Shown here: piece after piece, positions 1-11,000 of the stretch
How positions within the stretch are numbered: the first letter of the stretch is position 1
Layout: the number at the start of each line of letters is the position of its first letter
NCBI RefSeq assembly: GCF_004339525.1
Contig: NZ_SMGE01000001.1
Span: 5,270,001-5,334,000, forward strand
Reading direction: 5' to 3'
DNA: 64,000 nucleotides
From: Flavobacterium sp. 90
GTDB lineage: Bacteria > Bacteroidota > Bacteroidia > Flavobacteriales > Flavobacteriaceae
Translations under genes and position numbers: made by a program
Notes under the pieces: generated by a model
The model's input: the letters and a program-made list of their open reading frames with translations, nothing else
Databases searched by the model: none
What the model was told of the DNA's origin: nothing

Positions 1-52
1 GATAATTGTGATAATGATAATTGTTACTGAATTTTTCATGTTTGTTTTAAAC

Positions 53-84
53 GAAAAAACCTCCCAGTTTTTGGGAGGTTTTTA
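53..84. terminator. Rho-independent terminator hairpin
   Basis: A 7-bp stem (cctccca / tgggagg) with a T-rich loop is flanked by A-rich sequence on one side and a T-tract on the other, so it could work in both directions. It probably ends a gene lying upstream of the window. Confidence 0.75.
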
Positions 85-538
85 AATTATATATAGCTTC
101 TTAATTTATATAGCACCCCTCCATAGCTATCGAATGATAATAATGTTAATGATAATAGAGTTGCTAATTAAGTTTTTCATTTCTTTTTATTGAACGACAA
201 ATATATAGATTTTTATCATACTGCAATTTTTTTTATTTAGCAGGCGATAATTTCAAATGCTGATAAAAGTTTGTATATATCGGGAAAAAGCAATTTTTCT
301 TATTTATTAAAAGTCATCGTATAATCTCCAAATACATTATGAAATTAAGTCACAAGTTTAAATGGAAGAAACAAATGCCATCAATTTTAAGTTTGAACTG
401 TGATTTGTAAAAATTTCAATTAGGGGATACACTTAAAAAATGGCACTATAATAATGAGGTCAGTTTTGAATTGACGAAAAGGAGAAAATTTATTTCCTAC
501 TTCATTAAGCACGACACCGCAAAGGTATTTTTAAACTT
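85..538. other. AT-rich intergenic region, no gene seen
   Basis: This stretch of about 450 bases is AT-rich, has stops in all frames and contains no convincing small ORF or RNA structure. It should carry the promoter of the gene starting at 539, but I could not pick an unambiguous Bacteroidota promoter. Confidence 0.4.
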
Positions 539-889
539 ATGGATATTGAAATTTTACGATTATTACAAAATATTTTTCATTACAGCCTGCATTTTTTAGC
601 ACCCGGACTAATTGCATTTGTTTTTTTTAAACCACACTGGAAACGTGCCTGGCTTATAATGGCTGCTACAATGTTGATCGATCTGGATCATCTGTTTGCT
701 ACGCCGATTTTTGACCCGACCCGATGCAGCGTTGGGTTTCATCCTCTGCATTCCTACTATGCCATATGTCTTTATATTTTAATGCTGCTATTTCCAAAAA
801 CAAGAATAATTGCTGTTGGACTGCTTTTTCATATTATAACTGACTGGCAGGATTGTTATTGGTCAAATATGATACTTCTGGCAAAATAA
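539..889 (+). CDS. DUF6122-like small integral membrane protein
   Basis: The product is a 116-residue membrane protein of unknown function. Hydrophobic stretches at about residues 15-30, 37-47 and 72-100 suggest three or four membrane segments. Conserved polar motifs lie between them: DLDHLFATP (about 48-56), DPTRCSVGFHPLHS (about 59-72) and a C-terminal HIITDWQDC. The aspartates and histidines recall membrane-bound metal-dependent hydrolases, but that is inference. The pattern matches what I recall of the Flavobacteria-type DUF6122 family. It is a stand-alone gene upstream of trxB with the same orientation and a 100-base gap. Confidence 0.75.
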   Translation: MDIEILRLLQNIFHYSLHFLAPGLIAFVFFKPHWKRAWLIMAATMLIDLDHLFATPIFDPTRCSVGFHPLHSYYAICLYILMLLFPKTRIIAVGLLFHIITDWQDCYWSNMILLAK

Positions 890-990
890 TATATACAAAT
901 AAGTGGGATAAGAAAATCTAAGTTTTTTTATTTCTAATCACATTCAATAAATTATAAACGAAAGTTAAATCTAAAAATTTAATATCATCT

Positions 991-1938
991 ATGTCAAATA
1001 CAATCGAAAAAATTAAATGCCTTATTATAGGTTCTGGACCGGCGGGTTATACTGCTGCAATTTATGCTGCCAGAGCAAATATGAATCCGGTTTTATATCA
1101 GGGAATGCAACCAGGTGGTCAGTTGACAACTACAAATGAAGTAGAAAATTTTCCGGGTTATGTTGATGGAGTAACGGGACCAGAGATGATGATTCAGTTA
1201 CAAGATCAGGCAAAACGTTTTGGTGCTGATATCTGTGATGGCTGGGCTACTAAGGTTGATTTTTCAGGAGATATTCATAAAGTTTGGATTAACGATACGA
1301 TCGAATTGCACTGTGAAACCGTTATTATTTCTACGGGAGCGTCAGCTAAATATTTAGGATTGCCATCAGAGCAGCATTATCTACAAATGGGTGGAGGAGT
1401 TTCTGCCTGTGCTGTTTGCGACGGATTTTTTTATCGTAACCAGGAAGTTGTAATTGTTGGAGCGGGAGATTCTGCTTGTGAAGAGGCACATTATCTATCT
1501 AAACTTTGTAAAAAAGTAACGATGTTGGTAAGAAGCGAAAAGTTCAGAGCTTCAAAAATCATGGAAGAACGCGTTCGCAAAACTGAAAATATCGAGATTT
1601 TAATGAATCACGATACTGTTGAAGTTTTAGGAGATAATAATGTGGTTCATGCTATAAAAGCATTGAATAAAACTACAGGTGAAGTTATTGAAATTCCTGC
1701 AACTGGATTTTTCGTGGCAATTGGTCACAAACCAAACACAGATATCTTTAAAGATTATATTACACTTGATGAAACGGGATATATCATCAATACTCCGGGA
1801 ACATCTAAAACAAATGTTGAAGGTGTTTTTGTAGCCGGAGATGCCGCAGATCATGTATACCGTCAGGCAATTACGGCTGCAGGTACAGGTTGTATGGCAG
1901 CACTTGATGCAGAGAGATTTCTGGCGTCTAAAGATTAG
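991..1938 (+). CDS. trxB: Thioredoxin-disulfide reductase
   Basis: This cytoplasmic flavoenzyme reduces thioredoxin with NADPH. The 315-residue length is normal for the low-molecular-weight type. An FAD-binding GSGPAGYTAA lies at residues 15-24, the redox-active pair CAVC at 140-143 and the NADPH-binding GAGDSACEEA at 157-166. The C-terminal FAD motif GDAADHVYRQA is followed by a near-invariant AAGTGCMAALDAERF ending. The start follows a short AT-rich leader, as is usual for this group. The gene is presumably monocistronic. It would supply electrons, through thioredoxin, to the DsbD encoded at 18553; that link is functional inference and not shown by gene order. Confidence 0.97.
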   Translation: MSNTIEKIKCLIIGSGPAGYTAAIYAARANMNPVLYQGMQPGGQLTTTNEVENFPGYVDGVTGPEMMIQLQDQAKRFGADICDGWATKVDFSGDIHKVWINDTIELHCETVIISTGASAKYLGLPSEQHYLQMGGGVSACAVCDGFFYRNQEVVIVGAGDSACEEAHYLSKLCKKVTMLVRSEKFRASKIMEERVRKTENIEILMNHDTVEVLGDNNVVHAIKALNKTTGEVIEIPATGFFVAIGHKPNTDIFKDYITLDETGYIINTPGTSKTNVEGVFVAGDAADHVYRQAITAAGTGCMAALDAERFLASKD

Positions 1939-2207
1939 TTTAAGACTGCTGGAAAAATTAAAGAATAGCTGCGACCAGTGTTGCATTATTTTTATTGTAA
2001 AGAAAGAATTGATTATTACATTTATAAAAAAAAGTTATGAATTGAGTATCCTAAATCAGTGGGATTAGTTTATTTATTATCCATTCTATTAAAAGTGAGT
2101 TTAAGAAGAATTGGATTTTAAAAAGTATAAATTAATACTCCGAAAGTTTATAAGGTATTCAATATAAGGCTTTTTTGTTTTGTGAATATTTAACTTAATT
2201 TATTAAA

Positions 2208-5200
2208 ATGAAACAAATTTCTAAATTACTAGTTGCAAATAGAGGAGAGATTGCACTACGTATTTTTCGCGCAGCCGCGGAACTTAAAATTAAAACTGTT
2301 GCTATTTATACCTATGAGGATAGGTATTCATTACACAGATACAAAGCCGATGAGGCTTATCAAATAGGGAAAGACACAGACCCATTAAAGCCCTATCTTG
2401 ATATTGATGAAATTATTAAAGTAGCCAAAGCAGAAGGAGTTGATGCCATTCATCCCGGTTATGGTTTTTTATCCGAGAATGTATTATTTGCGACTAAATG
2501 TGCTCAGAATGGAATTTTATGGATTGGACCTGATCCTAAAGTTATGGAACAACTAGGTGATAAAGTAGCTGCTAAAAAAATTGCACTCGCGGCCAATGTT
2601 CCTTTAATAGCAGATAGCAAAATAAACCTTTCAACATTTGACATTGCCCAAGAAGAAGCAAACCGCATCGGATATCCCCTGATGTTAAAAGCTGCTGCCG
2701 GAGGAGGAGGCCGTGGTATGCGAGTGGTAAGAAAAGAAAATCAGTTAGAAGCCTTATTTAATGAAGCTAAAAGAGAGGCAAAAACAGCTTTTGGTGACGA
2801 CACTCTTTTTCTTGAAAAATTTATTGAAAATCCCAAACATATTGAAGTACAAATTTTAGGAGATAATTATGGAAGTATTGTTCATTTATTTGAGCGTGAC
2901 TGCAGTGTACAGAGAAGGTTTCAAAAAGTAGTTGAGATCGCACCTGCCCCTAATTTAAAACAAGAAACAAAGGATAAATTATATAAGTATGCACTTAGTA
3001 TTGCATCCAAGGTAAATTACAATAATGCAGGAACAGTAGAGTTCTTGGTTGATGCGGCCGAAAATATTTATTTCATAGAGGTAAATCCCCGAATTCAGGT
3101 TGAGCATACTGTTACTGAAGAGGTAACAGGAATAGATATTGTAAGAAGTCAAATTTTAATAGCTTGTGGTCACAAACTCTCAAGCCCCGGGATTTATATA
3201 TTAGGACAAGAAAGTTTAAAATGTAGCGGTTTTGCTATTCAATGCAGGATTACCACTGAAGACCCTGCCAACGATTTTACACCGGACTACGGAACAATAA
3301 TTGCTTATCGAAATGCTGGAGGCTACGGCATCAGAATCGATGAAGGAAGTTCTTATTCAGGAGTTAAGATTTCTCCTTTTTTCGATTCCATGCTCGTGAA
3401 GATTACTGCCAGAGGAAGAACTCTGGAAGGAACCAGCCAGCGTCTTTTAAGAACGTTAAAAGAATTTACAATCGAAGGGGTTAAAACAAATATTCCTTTT
3501 TTAGAAAATTTAATTGTCCATCCTGATTTTCAGTCAGGAAATATCACCGTGAACTTCATAGGTGATAATCCTTCTTTGATGAAAATCAAAAGAAAATCCG
3601 ATAATGTAACTAAGAATTTAGCTTTTATAGGCAATACAATTGTCAATGGAAATCAGGATGTTAAATTCATTTTACCCGAGAAAAAATTCCTGACCCCAAA
3701 ACTACCAGTCCCATCAAATACATTTCATTCTGATGGAACCAAACAGTTGCTGGATCAGTTAAAACCCAAAGCATTCTCGCAGTGGATTAAAGACCAAAAC
3801 CAAATTTTGTATACAGATTGCACCATGCGAGACGCACATCAATCTTTATTGGCAACTAGAGTACGAACCATTGATATGCTGCCTTTTGCGTCAACATTTA
3901 CAAAAGATTTTCCTCAAATGTTCTCTATGGAGGTCTGGGGAGGAGCGACGTTTGATGTTGCGATGCGATTTTTGAATGAAAGCCCTTGGGAGCGTTTAGA
4001 ACAAATGAGAAAGGCGATGCCTAATGTACTGCTTCAAATGCTACTTAGAGGATCAAATGGTGTTGGTTATACGGCTTATCCTGATAATTTGGTTGAAAAA
4101 TTCATTGAGGTATCTGCCCAAAAAGGGATTGATGTTTTTAGAATTTTTGATTCTTTAAACAGTATCGAGAATATGAAAAACAGTATTAATGCAGTGCTCA
4201 GCGGTACAGACTCTATTGCAGAGGTTTGTATGGGATATTCCGGAGATATATTGGATCCCGAACGTCCAAAGTTCAATCTCAACTATTATTTGGATTTAGC
4301 CAGGAGAATAGAAGACACAGGAGCTCATATTTTATGTATAAAGGATATGGCGGGTTTATTGAAACCTTATGCAGCGGAAAAACTAATAACCGAACTAAAG
4401 AAATCTATTGCTATTCCAATTCATTTACACACTCATGATACGGCAGGAATTCAATCTGCTACTTATCTTAAGGCTGTAGAAGCAGGGGTTGATATTATTG
4501 ATGTTGCCTTAGCTTCTATGTCGGGACTTACATCTCAACCCAATTTTAATGTATTTGCCGAAGCTTTAAAGGGAACATCTCGTGATTCTAATTTTGATGT
4601 TGAAAAATTAAATCAATATAGTAACTACTGGGAAGATATCAGAGAGTATTATTATCCTTTTGAGTCCGATTTAAAATCCAGCACAGCAGAAGTGTACAAG
4701 CATGAAATTCCTGGTGGGCAATATTCAAATCTTAAACCTCAAGCCTATTCATTGGGCTTAGAGACCAGAATGCCAGATATCAAGCAGGCGTATCAGGATG
4801 CCAATAGCTTGCTTGGAGATATCATTAAAGTGACACCTTCCTCAAAAGTAGTAGGTGATTTGGCCATGTTTATGGTTAGCAGTAATCTGAGCAAACAAGA
4901 TGTTTTAGATCAGGGAACTATTTTATCTTTTCCTAATTCTGTAAAAGGAATGCTTAAAGGAGAGCTGGGACAACCCGATGGAGGGTGGCCTGTAGACTTT
5001 CAAAAAATGGTTCTCAAGATGGAAAAACCTTTTTTAGATCTGCCCAATGCTCATTTAACTCCTATTGATTTTGATAAGGAATTTGAAATTTTTCAAGAAA
5101 AATTTTCATCATCCTGTACTTTGGCAGATTTTTTATCTTACCAATTTTACCCAAAAGTTTTTGAAGATTATTTTAATAAAGTTGAAAAATATGGAGATGT

Positions 5201-5645
5201 GAGCGTTATTCCTTCTACTACATTTTTCTACGGATTAAAACCCAATGAAGAAGTGATCGTTAATATTTCGGAAGGGAAATCTATCATTGTGAAATTTTTG
5301 TATAAGTCTGAACCGGATTTACAAGGAATCAGAACTGTTTATTTTAAGCTAAATGGTCAGACCAAAGCCATTGAGATAAAAGATGAATCTGTAAAAACGA
5401 AAAGTATACAAAATAGAAAAGCATTTACAGATCTGGAAATTGGTGCGCCTCTGCCGGGACTCTTAAGTAAAATATGGGTGCAGGAGGGTGAAGAGATTAA
5501 AAAGGACCAGCCTTTATTTACGATAGAAGCAATGAAAATGGAAAATACAGTCTTAGGTCGGGCAGGGACTATTGGCAAAATTCATTTAAAAGAAAATAGC
5601 CTTGTAGAAAAAGGAGATTTGCTGATAGAATACATGATAATTTAA
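2208..5645 (+). CDS. pyc: Pyruvate carboxylase, single-chain
   Basis: The enzyme is biotin-dependent and carboxylates pyruvate to oxaloacetate (anaplerosis). At 1145 residues it has the usual full-length architecture. The N-terminal biotin carboxylase domain begins LLVANRGEIALRIFRAA and contains the Gly-rich ATP lid AAAGGGGRGMR near 162-172. A carboxyltransferase domain of DmpG/HMGL type starts about residue 530 (TDCTMRDAHQSL, metal-binding HLHTHDTAG near 740). A pyruvate carboxylase tetramerisation region follows, and then a C-terminal biotinyl domain with EAMKMENT, where Lys1110 is the biotinylation site. Nothing appears truncated. The gene stands alone and is followed by a terminator at 5708. 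Confidence 0.97.
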   Translation: MKQISKLLVANRGEIALRIFRAAAELKIKTVAIYTYEDRYSLHRYKADEAYQIGKDTDPLKPYLDIDEIIKVAKAEGVDAIHPGYGFLSENVLFATKCAQNGILWIGPDPKVMEQLGDKVAAKKIALAANVPLIADSKINLSTFDIAQEEANRIGYPLMLKAAAGGGGRGMRVVRKENQLEALFNEAKREAKTAFGDDTLFLEKFIENPKHIEVQILGDNYGSIVHLFERDCSVQRRFQKVVEIAPAPNLKQETKDKLYKYALSIASKVNYNNAGTVEFLVDAAENIYFIEVNPRIQVEHTVTEEVTGIDIVRSQILIACGHKLSSPGIYILGQESLKCSGFAIQCRITTEDPANDFTPDYGTIIAYRNAGGYGIRIDEGSSYSGVKISPFFDSMLVKITARGRTLEGTSQRLLRTLKEFTIEGVKTNIPFLENLIVHPDFQSGNITVNFIGDNPSLMKIKRKSDNVTKNLAFIGNTIVNGNQDVKFILPEKKFLTPKLPVPSNTFHSDGTKQLLDQLKPKAFSQWIKDQNQILYTDCTMRDAHQSLLATRVRTIDMLPFASTFTKDFPQMFSMEVWGGATFDVAMRFLNESPWERLEQMRKAMPNVLLQMLLRGSNGVGYTAYPDNLVEKFIEVSAQKGIDVFRIFDSLNSIENMKNSINAVLSGTDSIAEVCMGYSGDILDPERPKFNLNYYLDLARRIEDTGAHILCIKDMAGLLKPYAAEKLITELKKSIAIPIHLHTHDTAGIQSATYLKAVEAGVDIIDVALASMSGLTSQPNFNVFAEALKGTSRDSNFDVEKLNQYSNYWEDIREYYYPFESDLKSSTAEVYKHEIPGGQYSNLKPQAYSLGLETRMPDIKQAYQDANSLLGDIIKVTPSSKVVGDLAMFMVSSNLSKQDVLDQGTILSFPNSVKGMLKGELGQPDGGWPVDFQKMVLKMEKPFLDLPNAHLTPIDFDKEFEIFQEKFSSSCTLADFLSYQFYPKVFEDYFNKVEKYGDVSVIPSTTFFYGLKPNEEVIVNISEGKSIIVKFLYKSEPDLQGIRTVYFKLNGQTKAIEIKDESVKTKSIQNRKAFTDLEIGAPLPGLLSKIWVQEGEEIKKDQPLFTIEAMKMENTVLGRAGTIGKIHLKENSLVEKGDLLIEYMII

Positions 5646-5707
5646 AAACTGATATTTAATTATTATATATTGATTCTCTAATTTATTGGATAGAACCAAA
5701 TTGCATT

Positions 5708-5734
5708 ACGCTCCTTTTTATAAGGAGCGTTTTG
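5708..5734 (+). terminator. Terminator of pyc
   Basis: The inverted repeat acgctcc / ggagcgt has a short T-rich loop and a following T run, about 60 bases after the pyruvate carboxylase stop. Confidence 0.75.
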
Positions 5735-6056
5735 AGTTTGATGAAACACTAATATGCTGAAAAAGATGTGTTTTTAAATACTCTTTTCTTAATCCTATTA
5801 AATAGCATTCATAAAGTGGTTTTTTTCTGATAATTAGTATTGGCAACATCTCATTTAGCGCTTATTTTAAAGTTGAATTTTATAAACAGTATGTAAAAAA
5901 TGCTTGTTTAAATTTATGAAAATAGAAATATAAGATTGTTCGAGGGGCTTTTTGGTGGAGAATTCTTAAAAAAATAATATTTTTATTTGTAATAAGGGTA
6001 AAAAGTATCGGAATTGTTAACTTTTGGTTAAATTGCAAAAATATTTGTATTACAGA
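5735..6056. other. Intergenic region before the sigma factor
   Basis: About 320 AT-rich bases separate the pyc terminator from the ECF sigma gene. I see no ORF or RNA structure here. It should contain the sigma-gene promoter. Confidence 0.35.
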
Positions 6057-6626
6057 ATGAATATTACTGACGACGAAATACTTCAACGCCTCAAGGAAGG
6101 TGATAAAAGGGCGCTAACAATACTTTATGATAGTTATTGGAAGCCTCTGTTTGCATCCTCATACCTATTACTTAAAGACAGGGAATTATGTGAGGAAATT
6201 ATTCAGGATATATTCATTGAGATTTGGAACAGACGTTTGGAACTTCAAATTAAAGTTTCTTTCAAAAGTTATCTCTATGCCTGCGTACGCTACAAAGTTT
6301 TTGCAGAATTTAGAAAAGATAAACCAGAGCGGGTTGAATTGTATGATGATATTAATGGACGGTTTCAGTACTCCACACCTGAAACAAGAATGATTCATGA
6401 GGAATTAGAACAGCATGTCAAGCTTGTTGTGGAAAGTCTGCCTGATAAATGCCAAATGGTTTTTAAACTAAGCAGAAATGAACAACTGAGCCATAAAGAA
6501 ATAGCAGAACAATTGGGTATTTCAACAAAGACTGTTGAGAATCATATCACTAATGCACTAAAGGTATTACGAGATTCTTTAGGTAATGTGCTTGCGGTGG
6601 AAATTATTCTCCACTTCCTGCGCTAA
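6057..6626 (+). CDS. ECF RNA polymerase sigma factor (FecI-like, Bacteroidota SusC/D-associated)
   Basis: This is an extracytoplasmic-function sigma factor expected to transcribe the downstream SusC/SusD locus after release by the FecR-type anti-sigma factor. The region 2 signature includes YDSYWKPLFASSYLLLKDRE and IIQDIFIEIWNRR. Region 4 is a clear helix-turn-helix, LSHKEIAEQLGISTKTVENHI, near the C terminus. The open frame extends upstream to a TTG at 6024, but the ATG at 6057 gives MNITDDEILQRLKEGD, the normal N terminus of this family, so I use it (189 residues). The gene order sigma, FecR, STN-SusC, SusD is the standard regulated TonB-dependent uptake arrangement. Confidence 0.93.
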   Translation: MNITDDEILQRLKEGDKRALTILYDSYWKPLFASSYLLLKDRELCEEIIQDIFIEIWNRRLELQIKVSFKSYLYACVRYKVFAEFRKDKPERVELYDDINGRFQYSTPETRMIHEELEQHVKLVVESLPDKCQMVFKLSRNEQLSHKEIAEQLGISTKTVENHITNALKVLRDSLGNVLAVEIILHFLR

Positions 6627-6794
6627 TCACTTAATTATTTGTAAATATTGAATTATTATTGAATTTAAGTATTCTTTGTAAACAATTTAGTATAATCAAC
6701 TCTTTTAATGTAGAATTATCTACGAAATATGAAAAAGTATCTTTTTTTTTAGGGGATGCTTTCTTTTATCTACACTATATTAATATACACTACA

Positions 6795-7985
6795 ATGACA
6801 AAAGAAAAATCAATGGATACTAACTATAATAAACAGGATTTTCAAGAGCTGATTGAAAAATATCTGGATGGTAAAATATCTTTAGAAGAAGTTAAGCTGC
6901 TTGTAAACTATTACCATAGTTTTAAGTTGGATAACGAATGGGTGGAGGAATTAGGTCCAGAGGATCCTATTAAACACAGGATGCTTATTAATATTTTAGA
7001 GGCTATTCAAGATGAAGAGGAGCCTCAGGAAAGAGGAATAATCAGATTATTTAAAAGTAATATTTTTAAATATGGTGTGGCAGCTGCGGTTTTACTTTTT
7101 GTTTTTTTTAACGCTGTTTATAACGAGGACAGTTTTTCAGGTACAAAACCAACGCAGACGACTGTGGTTAACAATAATATTAAAATAGGCACTGATAAAG
7201 CGACCCTGACTACAGAAGACGGTCAGACTATTGTACTGGAAAAAGGTAAAAGTTTTACAGCAAAGAATCTGGTAAGTAATGGAAAGGAACTGGTTTATGC
7301 TAAGGCTAATACTCCAAAAACGGCGATAGCGTATAATTATTTGACAATACCCAGAGGAGGTGAGTTTTTTGTAAAATTAGCAGATGGGACTCAGGTTTGG
7401 CTAAATTCGGAGTCTAAGCTTAAGTATCCTGTATCATTTGTTGAAGGGGAAACCAGAAAGGTAGAATTGGTATATGGTGAGGCATATTTTACAGTTTCTC
7501 CCAGTACAGCCCATAAAGGAGCAAAGTTTCAAGTGTTGACAGGGCTTCAGGAAGTAGAGGTAATAGGTACACAGTTTAATATAAAAGCTTATAGAGATGA
7601 AGATATAATTTACACCACATTAGTGGAGGGTAAGGTTGCCGTTGAAATTGCGGACCAAAAAGAAATGCTCAAACCTAGTCAACAGCTTACCTTAAATAAA
7701 CTTAATAAAAACAGAGTGATTTCCCAGGTAGATGTTTATTCTGAAACAGCATGGAAAAAAGGGTTATTTGCTTTTCAGAGCAAAAGTTTAAAAGAAATTA
7801 TGCAGGTACTCTCCAGATGGTATGATGTAGATGTAGAATTTGAAGATAAGAGCCTCGAAAATATTGAATTCAAAGGTGTACTGAATAAAAAACAAAATAT
7901 TGAAGAAATACTAACCCTAATTAAGAAAACTAAATTTATAAAAGCCTATGAAATAAAAAAAGACAGAATAATAATTAAAAATTAA
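6795..7985 (+). CDS. FecR-family anti-sigma factor / transmembrane signal transducer
   Basis: The protein is predicted to hold the adjacent sigma factor in the cytoplasm and to contact the STN domain of the SusC receptor in the periplasm. A short cytoplasmic N-terminal region (FQELIEKYLDGKISLEEVKL) is followed by one transmembrane segment (FKYGVAAAVLLFVFFNAVY). The periplasmic FecR domain contains TIPRGGEFFVKLADGTQVWLN and ending VEVIGTQFNIKAY. A C-terminal DUF4974-like domain (SLKEIMQVLSRWYDVDVEFED) comes last. The frame is open back to an ATG at 6756, but those residues look like translated leader. Starts at 6795 or 6813 both fit, and I chose the first. Confidence 0.92.
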   Translation: MTKEKSMDTNYNKQDFQELIEKYLDGKISLEEVKLLVNYYHSFKLDNEWVEELGPEDPIKHRMLINILEAIQDEEEPQERGIIRLFKSNIFKYGVAAAVLLFVFFNAVYNEDSFSGTKPTQTTVVNNNIKIGTDKATLTTEDGQTIVLEKGKSFTAKNLVSNGKELVYAKANTPKTAIAYNYLTIPRGGEFFVKLADGTQVWLNSESKLKYPVSFVEGETRKVELVYGEAYFTVSPSTAHKGAKFQVLTGLQEVEVIGTQFNIKAYRDEDIIYTTLVEGKVAVEIADQKEMLKPSQQLTLNKLNKNRVISQVDVYSETAWKKGLFAFQSKSLKEIMQVLSRWYDVDVEFEDKSLENIEFKGVLNKKQNIEEILTLIKKTKFIKAYEIKKDRIIIKN

Positions 7986-8084
7986 AGGGAACAAAGTTTA
8001 GACCGACCAAAGTATAAATACTTTATCCCCTTAATGATGACTAATCAATTTAATGCTAAAACCAATTAAAAATCGACCAAATTT

Positions 8085-11000
8085 ATGGAAAATAAATTAA
8101 CCAGTGTTTCTTTTCCCCACAGAAAAGAAAATTTTAAAATAAAAAAGACACGAAAGCTTCTTTTTTTATTTTGTACAATTGTGTTTGGTTTGCTGCCAAG
8201 TACTGTTTTATCCCAAACTGCCAATATTAAAATTGACCAGGATAAAACTGCGAGTGTGGATGAGGTATTTAATCTCATTATGAGCCAGACTAATTACACT
8301 TTTATTTATCAGGTGCAGCAGTTTAAAAATTATCCCAAAGTTAAACTTGAAAAAGGTACGATTCAGGCTGATGAACTTCTGAAAAAAACTTTGTCTTCTG
8401 GTAATTTTAATTATAATTTCACAGGCAATACCATAGTAATCAACGAAATTCCAAAATTGAAGGATAACAGTGAAATTACTATTTCAGGAAAAGTTACCGA
8501 TAAAAATGGTCTGTCGATTCCTGGTATTTCCGTTTATGCATCAAGCAGTAATAAAACAAGTGGAGAAACTCCGGATAAAAATTTTGTAGTAAGAGGAACC
8601 GTAACTGATTTTGACGGTAGCTTTTCGATTAAGGCACAATCAGGGTATTATATGTTCGCAACCGGTGTTGGTTATGATCTTTATTCTGAGCCTATTACTT
8701 CTAACAAAAAGAACTATACTATTGTGCTTAAAGAAAAAGTAAGCCAGTTAGAACAGGTTATAGTAGTGGGTTATGGTACCACAAAAAAGAAAGATCTAAC
8801 AGGAGCAATCGGTTCTGTAAAAGCGGAAGAGATTACTCAGGTTAAAACCCAGACTATTGATCAGGCCTTAGGAGGCAGGGTCAGCGGGGTTTATGTTTCT
8901 CCCCTTAGCGGCAGACCTGGTGCTGGAGCCGCTGTAAATATCAGAGGACTGACTTCTTTACGTGGCGACAATCAACCGCTTTATGTAGTGGATGGTATAC
9001 CAATCACTATAAATCCAAGTTTTGAATCTAATGGTCTGGGAAGTTCGGGAGTGCGTGAGAATCCACTTATGGCTATTAACCCTAATGATGTAGAGCGAGT
9101 TGATATTTTAAAAGATGCATCTGCTGCTGCAATTTACGGGTCAAGAGCGGCAAATGGTGTTATTATCGTTACGACTAAACGCGGGAAAAGAAATCAAAAA
9201 CCGCAGTTTAATTTTTCTGTAAATTCTACCTTTCAAAATCCAACCAGTAGATTTGATTTTTTGAACGCTGATCAGTATAGAGCTTTTCAAACTACTTATG
9301 CTCAGAATAGAATAGCTCAGGGACAAGGTACGCCTGCCGACAATGCAATTATTGACGGAACTTTTTTTGGAAATGCCAATACAGACTGGCAGAAAAAAAT
9401 TCTAAACCAAAATGCGTTGTGGAATGAATACCGTTTTAATGTAATGGGAGGATCTGAAAACGTAAACTATCTTGTTGCTGCCAATGTAACGGATCAGGAG
9501 GGAATGATGATCGGTACCAAGTTTAAAAGATACAACTTTGCCAGTAATCTTGATGCGACTATAACAGAACACTTTAAAGTAGGAGCTTCTATTAATTATA
9601 ATTATTCTATAAATAAAACTTCTAATGTCAATGGACTGATGATGGGTAATTTCAGGCCAGATTTGGATGTATATCAGGACAATGGAGAATACACGACATC
9701 TCCTGCATTGCTTGGACCAAATCCAACATCTAGAAATCCTGTGGGAGGAGAAGGGCTTGCAAAAAACAACACTGCAGCTCAAAATATTTTTGGATCTGTT
9801 TATGGAGAGATTAAAATTATTGAAGGTTTAAATTTCAAATCTTTATTAAGTATAGCTGCCAATAATGACGAAACAAATAATTTTATGCCTTCATTTTCGC
9901 AATTAGCTGGGCAAGATCCAGTAGATGGATCTGCAGAGGCGACTTTATTGGTACAGCACAATAAAGGCTACAGCACTTCTTTTAGTAATACTTTAAATTA
10001 TATTAAAAAATTTGAAAGCGGTCACAGTATTGATGCCGTTGTAGGTATTTCATGGGATCAATCCAGATTGGACCTGCAGGCACAGAACTACGCAGGGTTT
10101 CCCGATGATTTTATCTTGACTAATGTAGGATCTGCCAGCCGTGCTACGACCTATCAAAGTGAAGCATTGGAAAATGGATTAAACTCTGTTTTTGGAAGGT
10201 TTAACTATATTTATAAAGACCGTTATTTGGCCACTTTTACAGCAAGAAGAGATGGATCTACAAAATTTGGAACCAATAATCAATATGGTTTTTTCCCTTC
10301 AGGGGCACTTGCATGGAATGTACATAATGAAGCATTTTTTAAGAGTAAAGTAATTAATCAATTAAAACTGAGAGCTTCTTTGGGTAGAACAGGTTCGGAT
10401 AATTTGGCTTCATTTTCTTATTTGGCTTATTTAAATTCACTTGCAGGAGGAAACTCTATTTATGCAAATGTTAATGGAATTGTGGTAAATTCAATACCAA
10501 ATAATAATATCAAATGGGAAGAAACCAATCAACTTGATTTTGGTTTAGAATTTGGGTTATTCAATAACCGTCTTAATGGTGAGGTGGGCTATTTTAAGAA
10601 AAAAACCAACGGTATTATCTTATACACTCCAGTACCTTCAGAAACAGGAACAAGTAGGTATAATTCAAACATTGCAGATGTCAGCAATAAGGGATGGGAA
10701 ATTACCTTAGGTGGTGATGTGATCCGTGGTGGAGCTTTTAAATGGAATTCATCATTTAATATTTCGTTTGTAAAAAATAATGTTGATCACTTAAATGGAG
10801 GAAGTGTACTTGCAGGCGGATCGTCTCCGTCAATTGTAGAGGGACAGCCTATTGGTGTTATCATGGGATATGAAGTTGTAGGGATTGCTCAAAACCAAGC
10901 ACAGATTAATGCATTAAACGCAGGATCACCAACAGGGAGTTATTATGGTAATTTATCACAGCCGGGAGATTATATTTTTAGAGATGTTAATGGTGACGGT

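Noticed and set aside
1627..1986. 119-residue minus-strand ORF inside trxB
   Set aside because: Antisense to a confident gene; composition (Cys/Ile/Ser-rich) is that of a shadow frame.
9402..9782. 126-residue minus-strand ORF inside the SusC gene
   Set aside because: Antisense shadow of the barrel region; no start context or family features.
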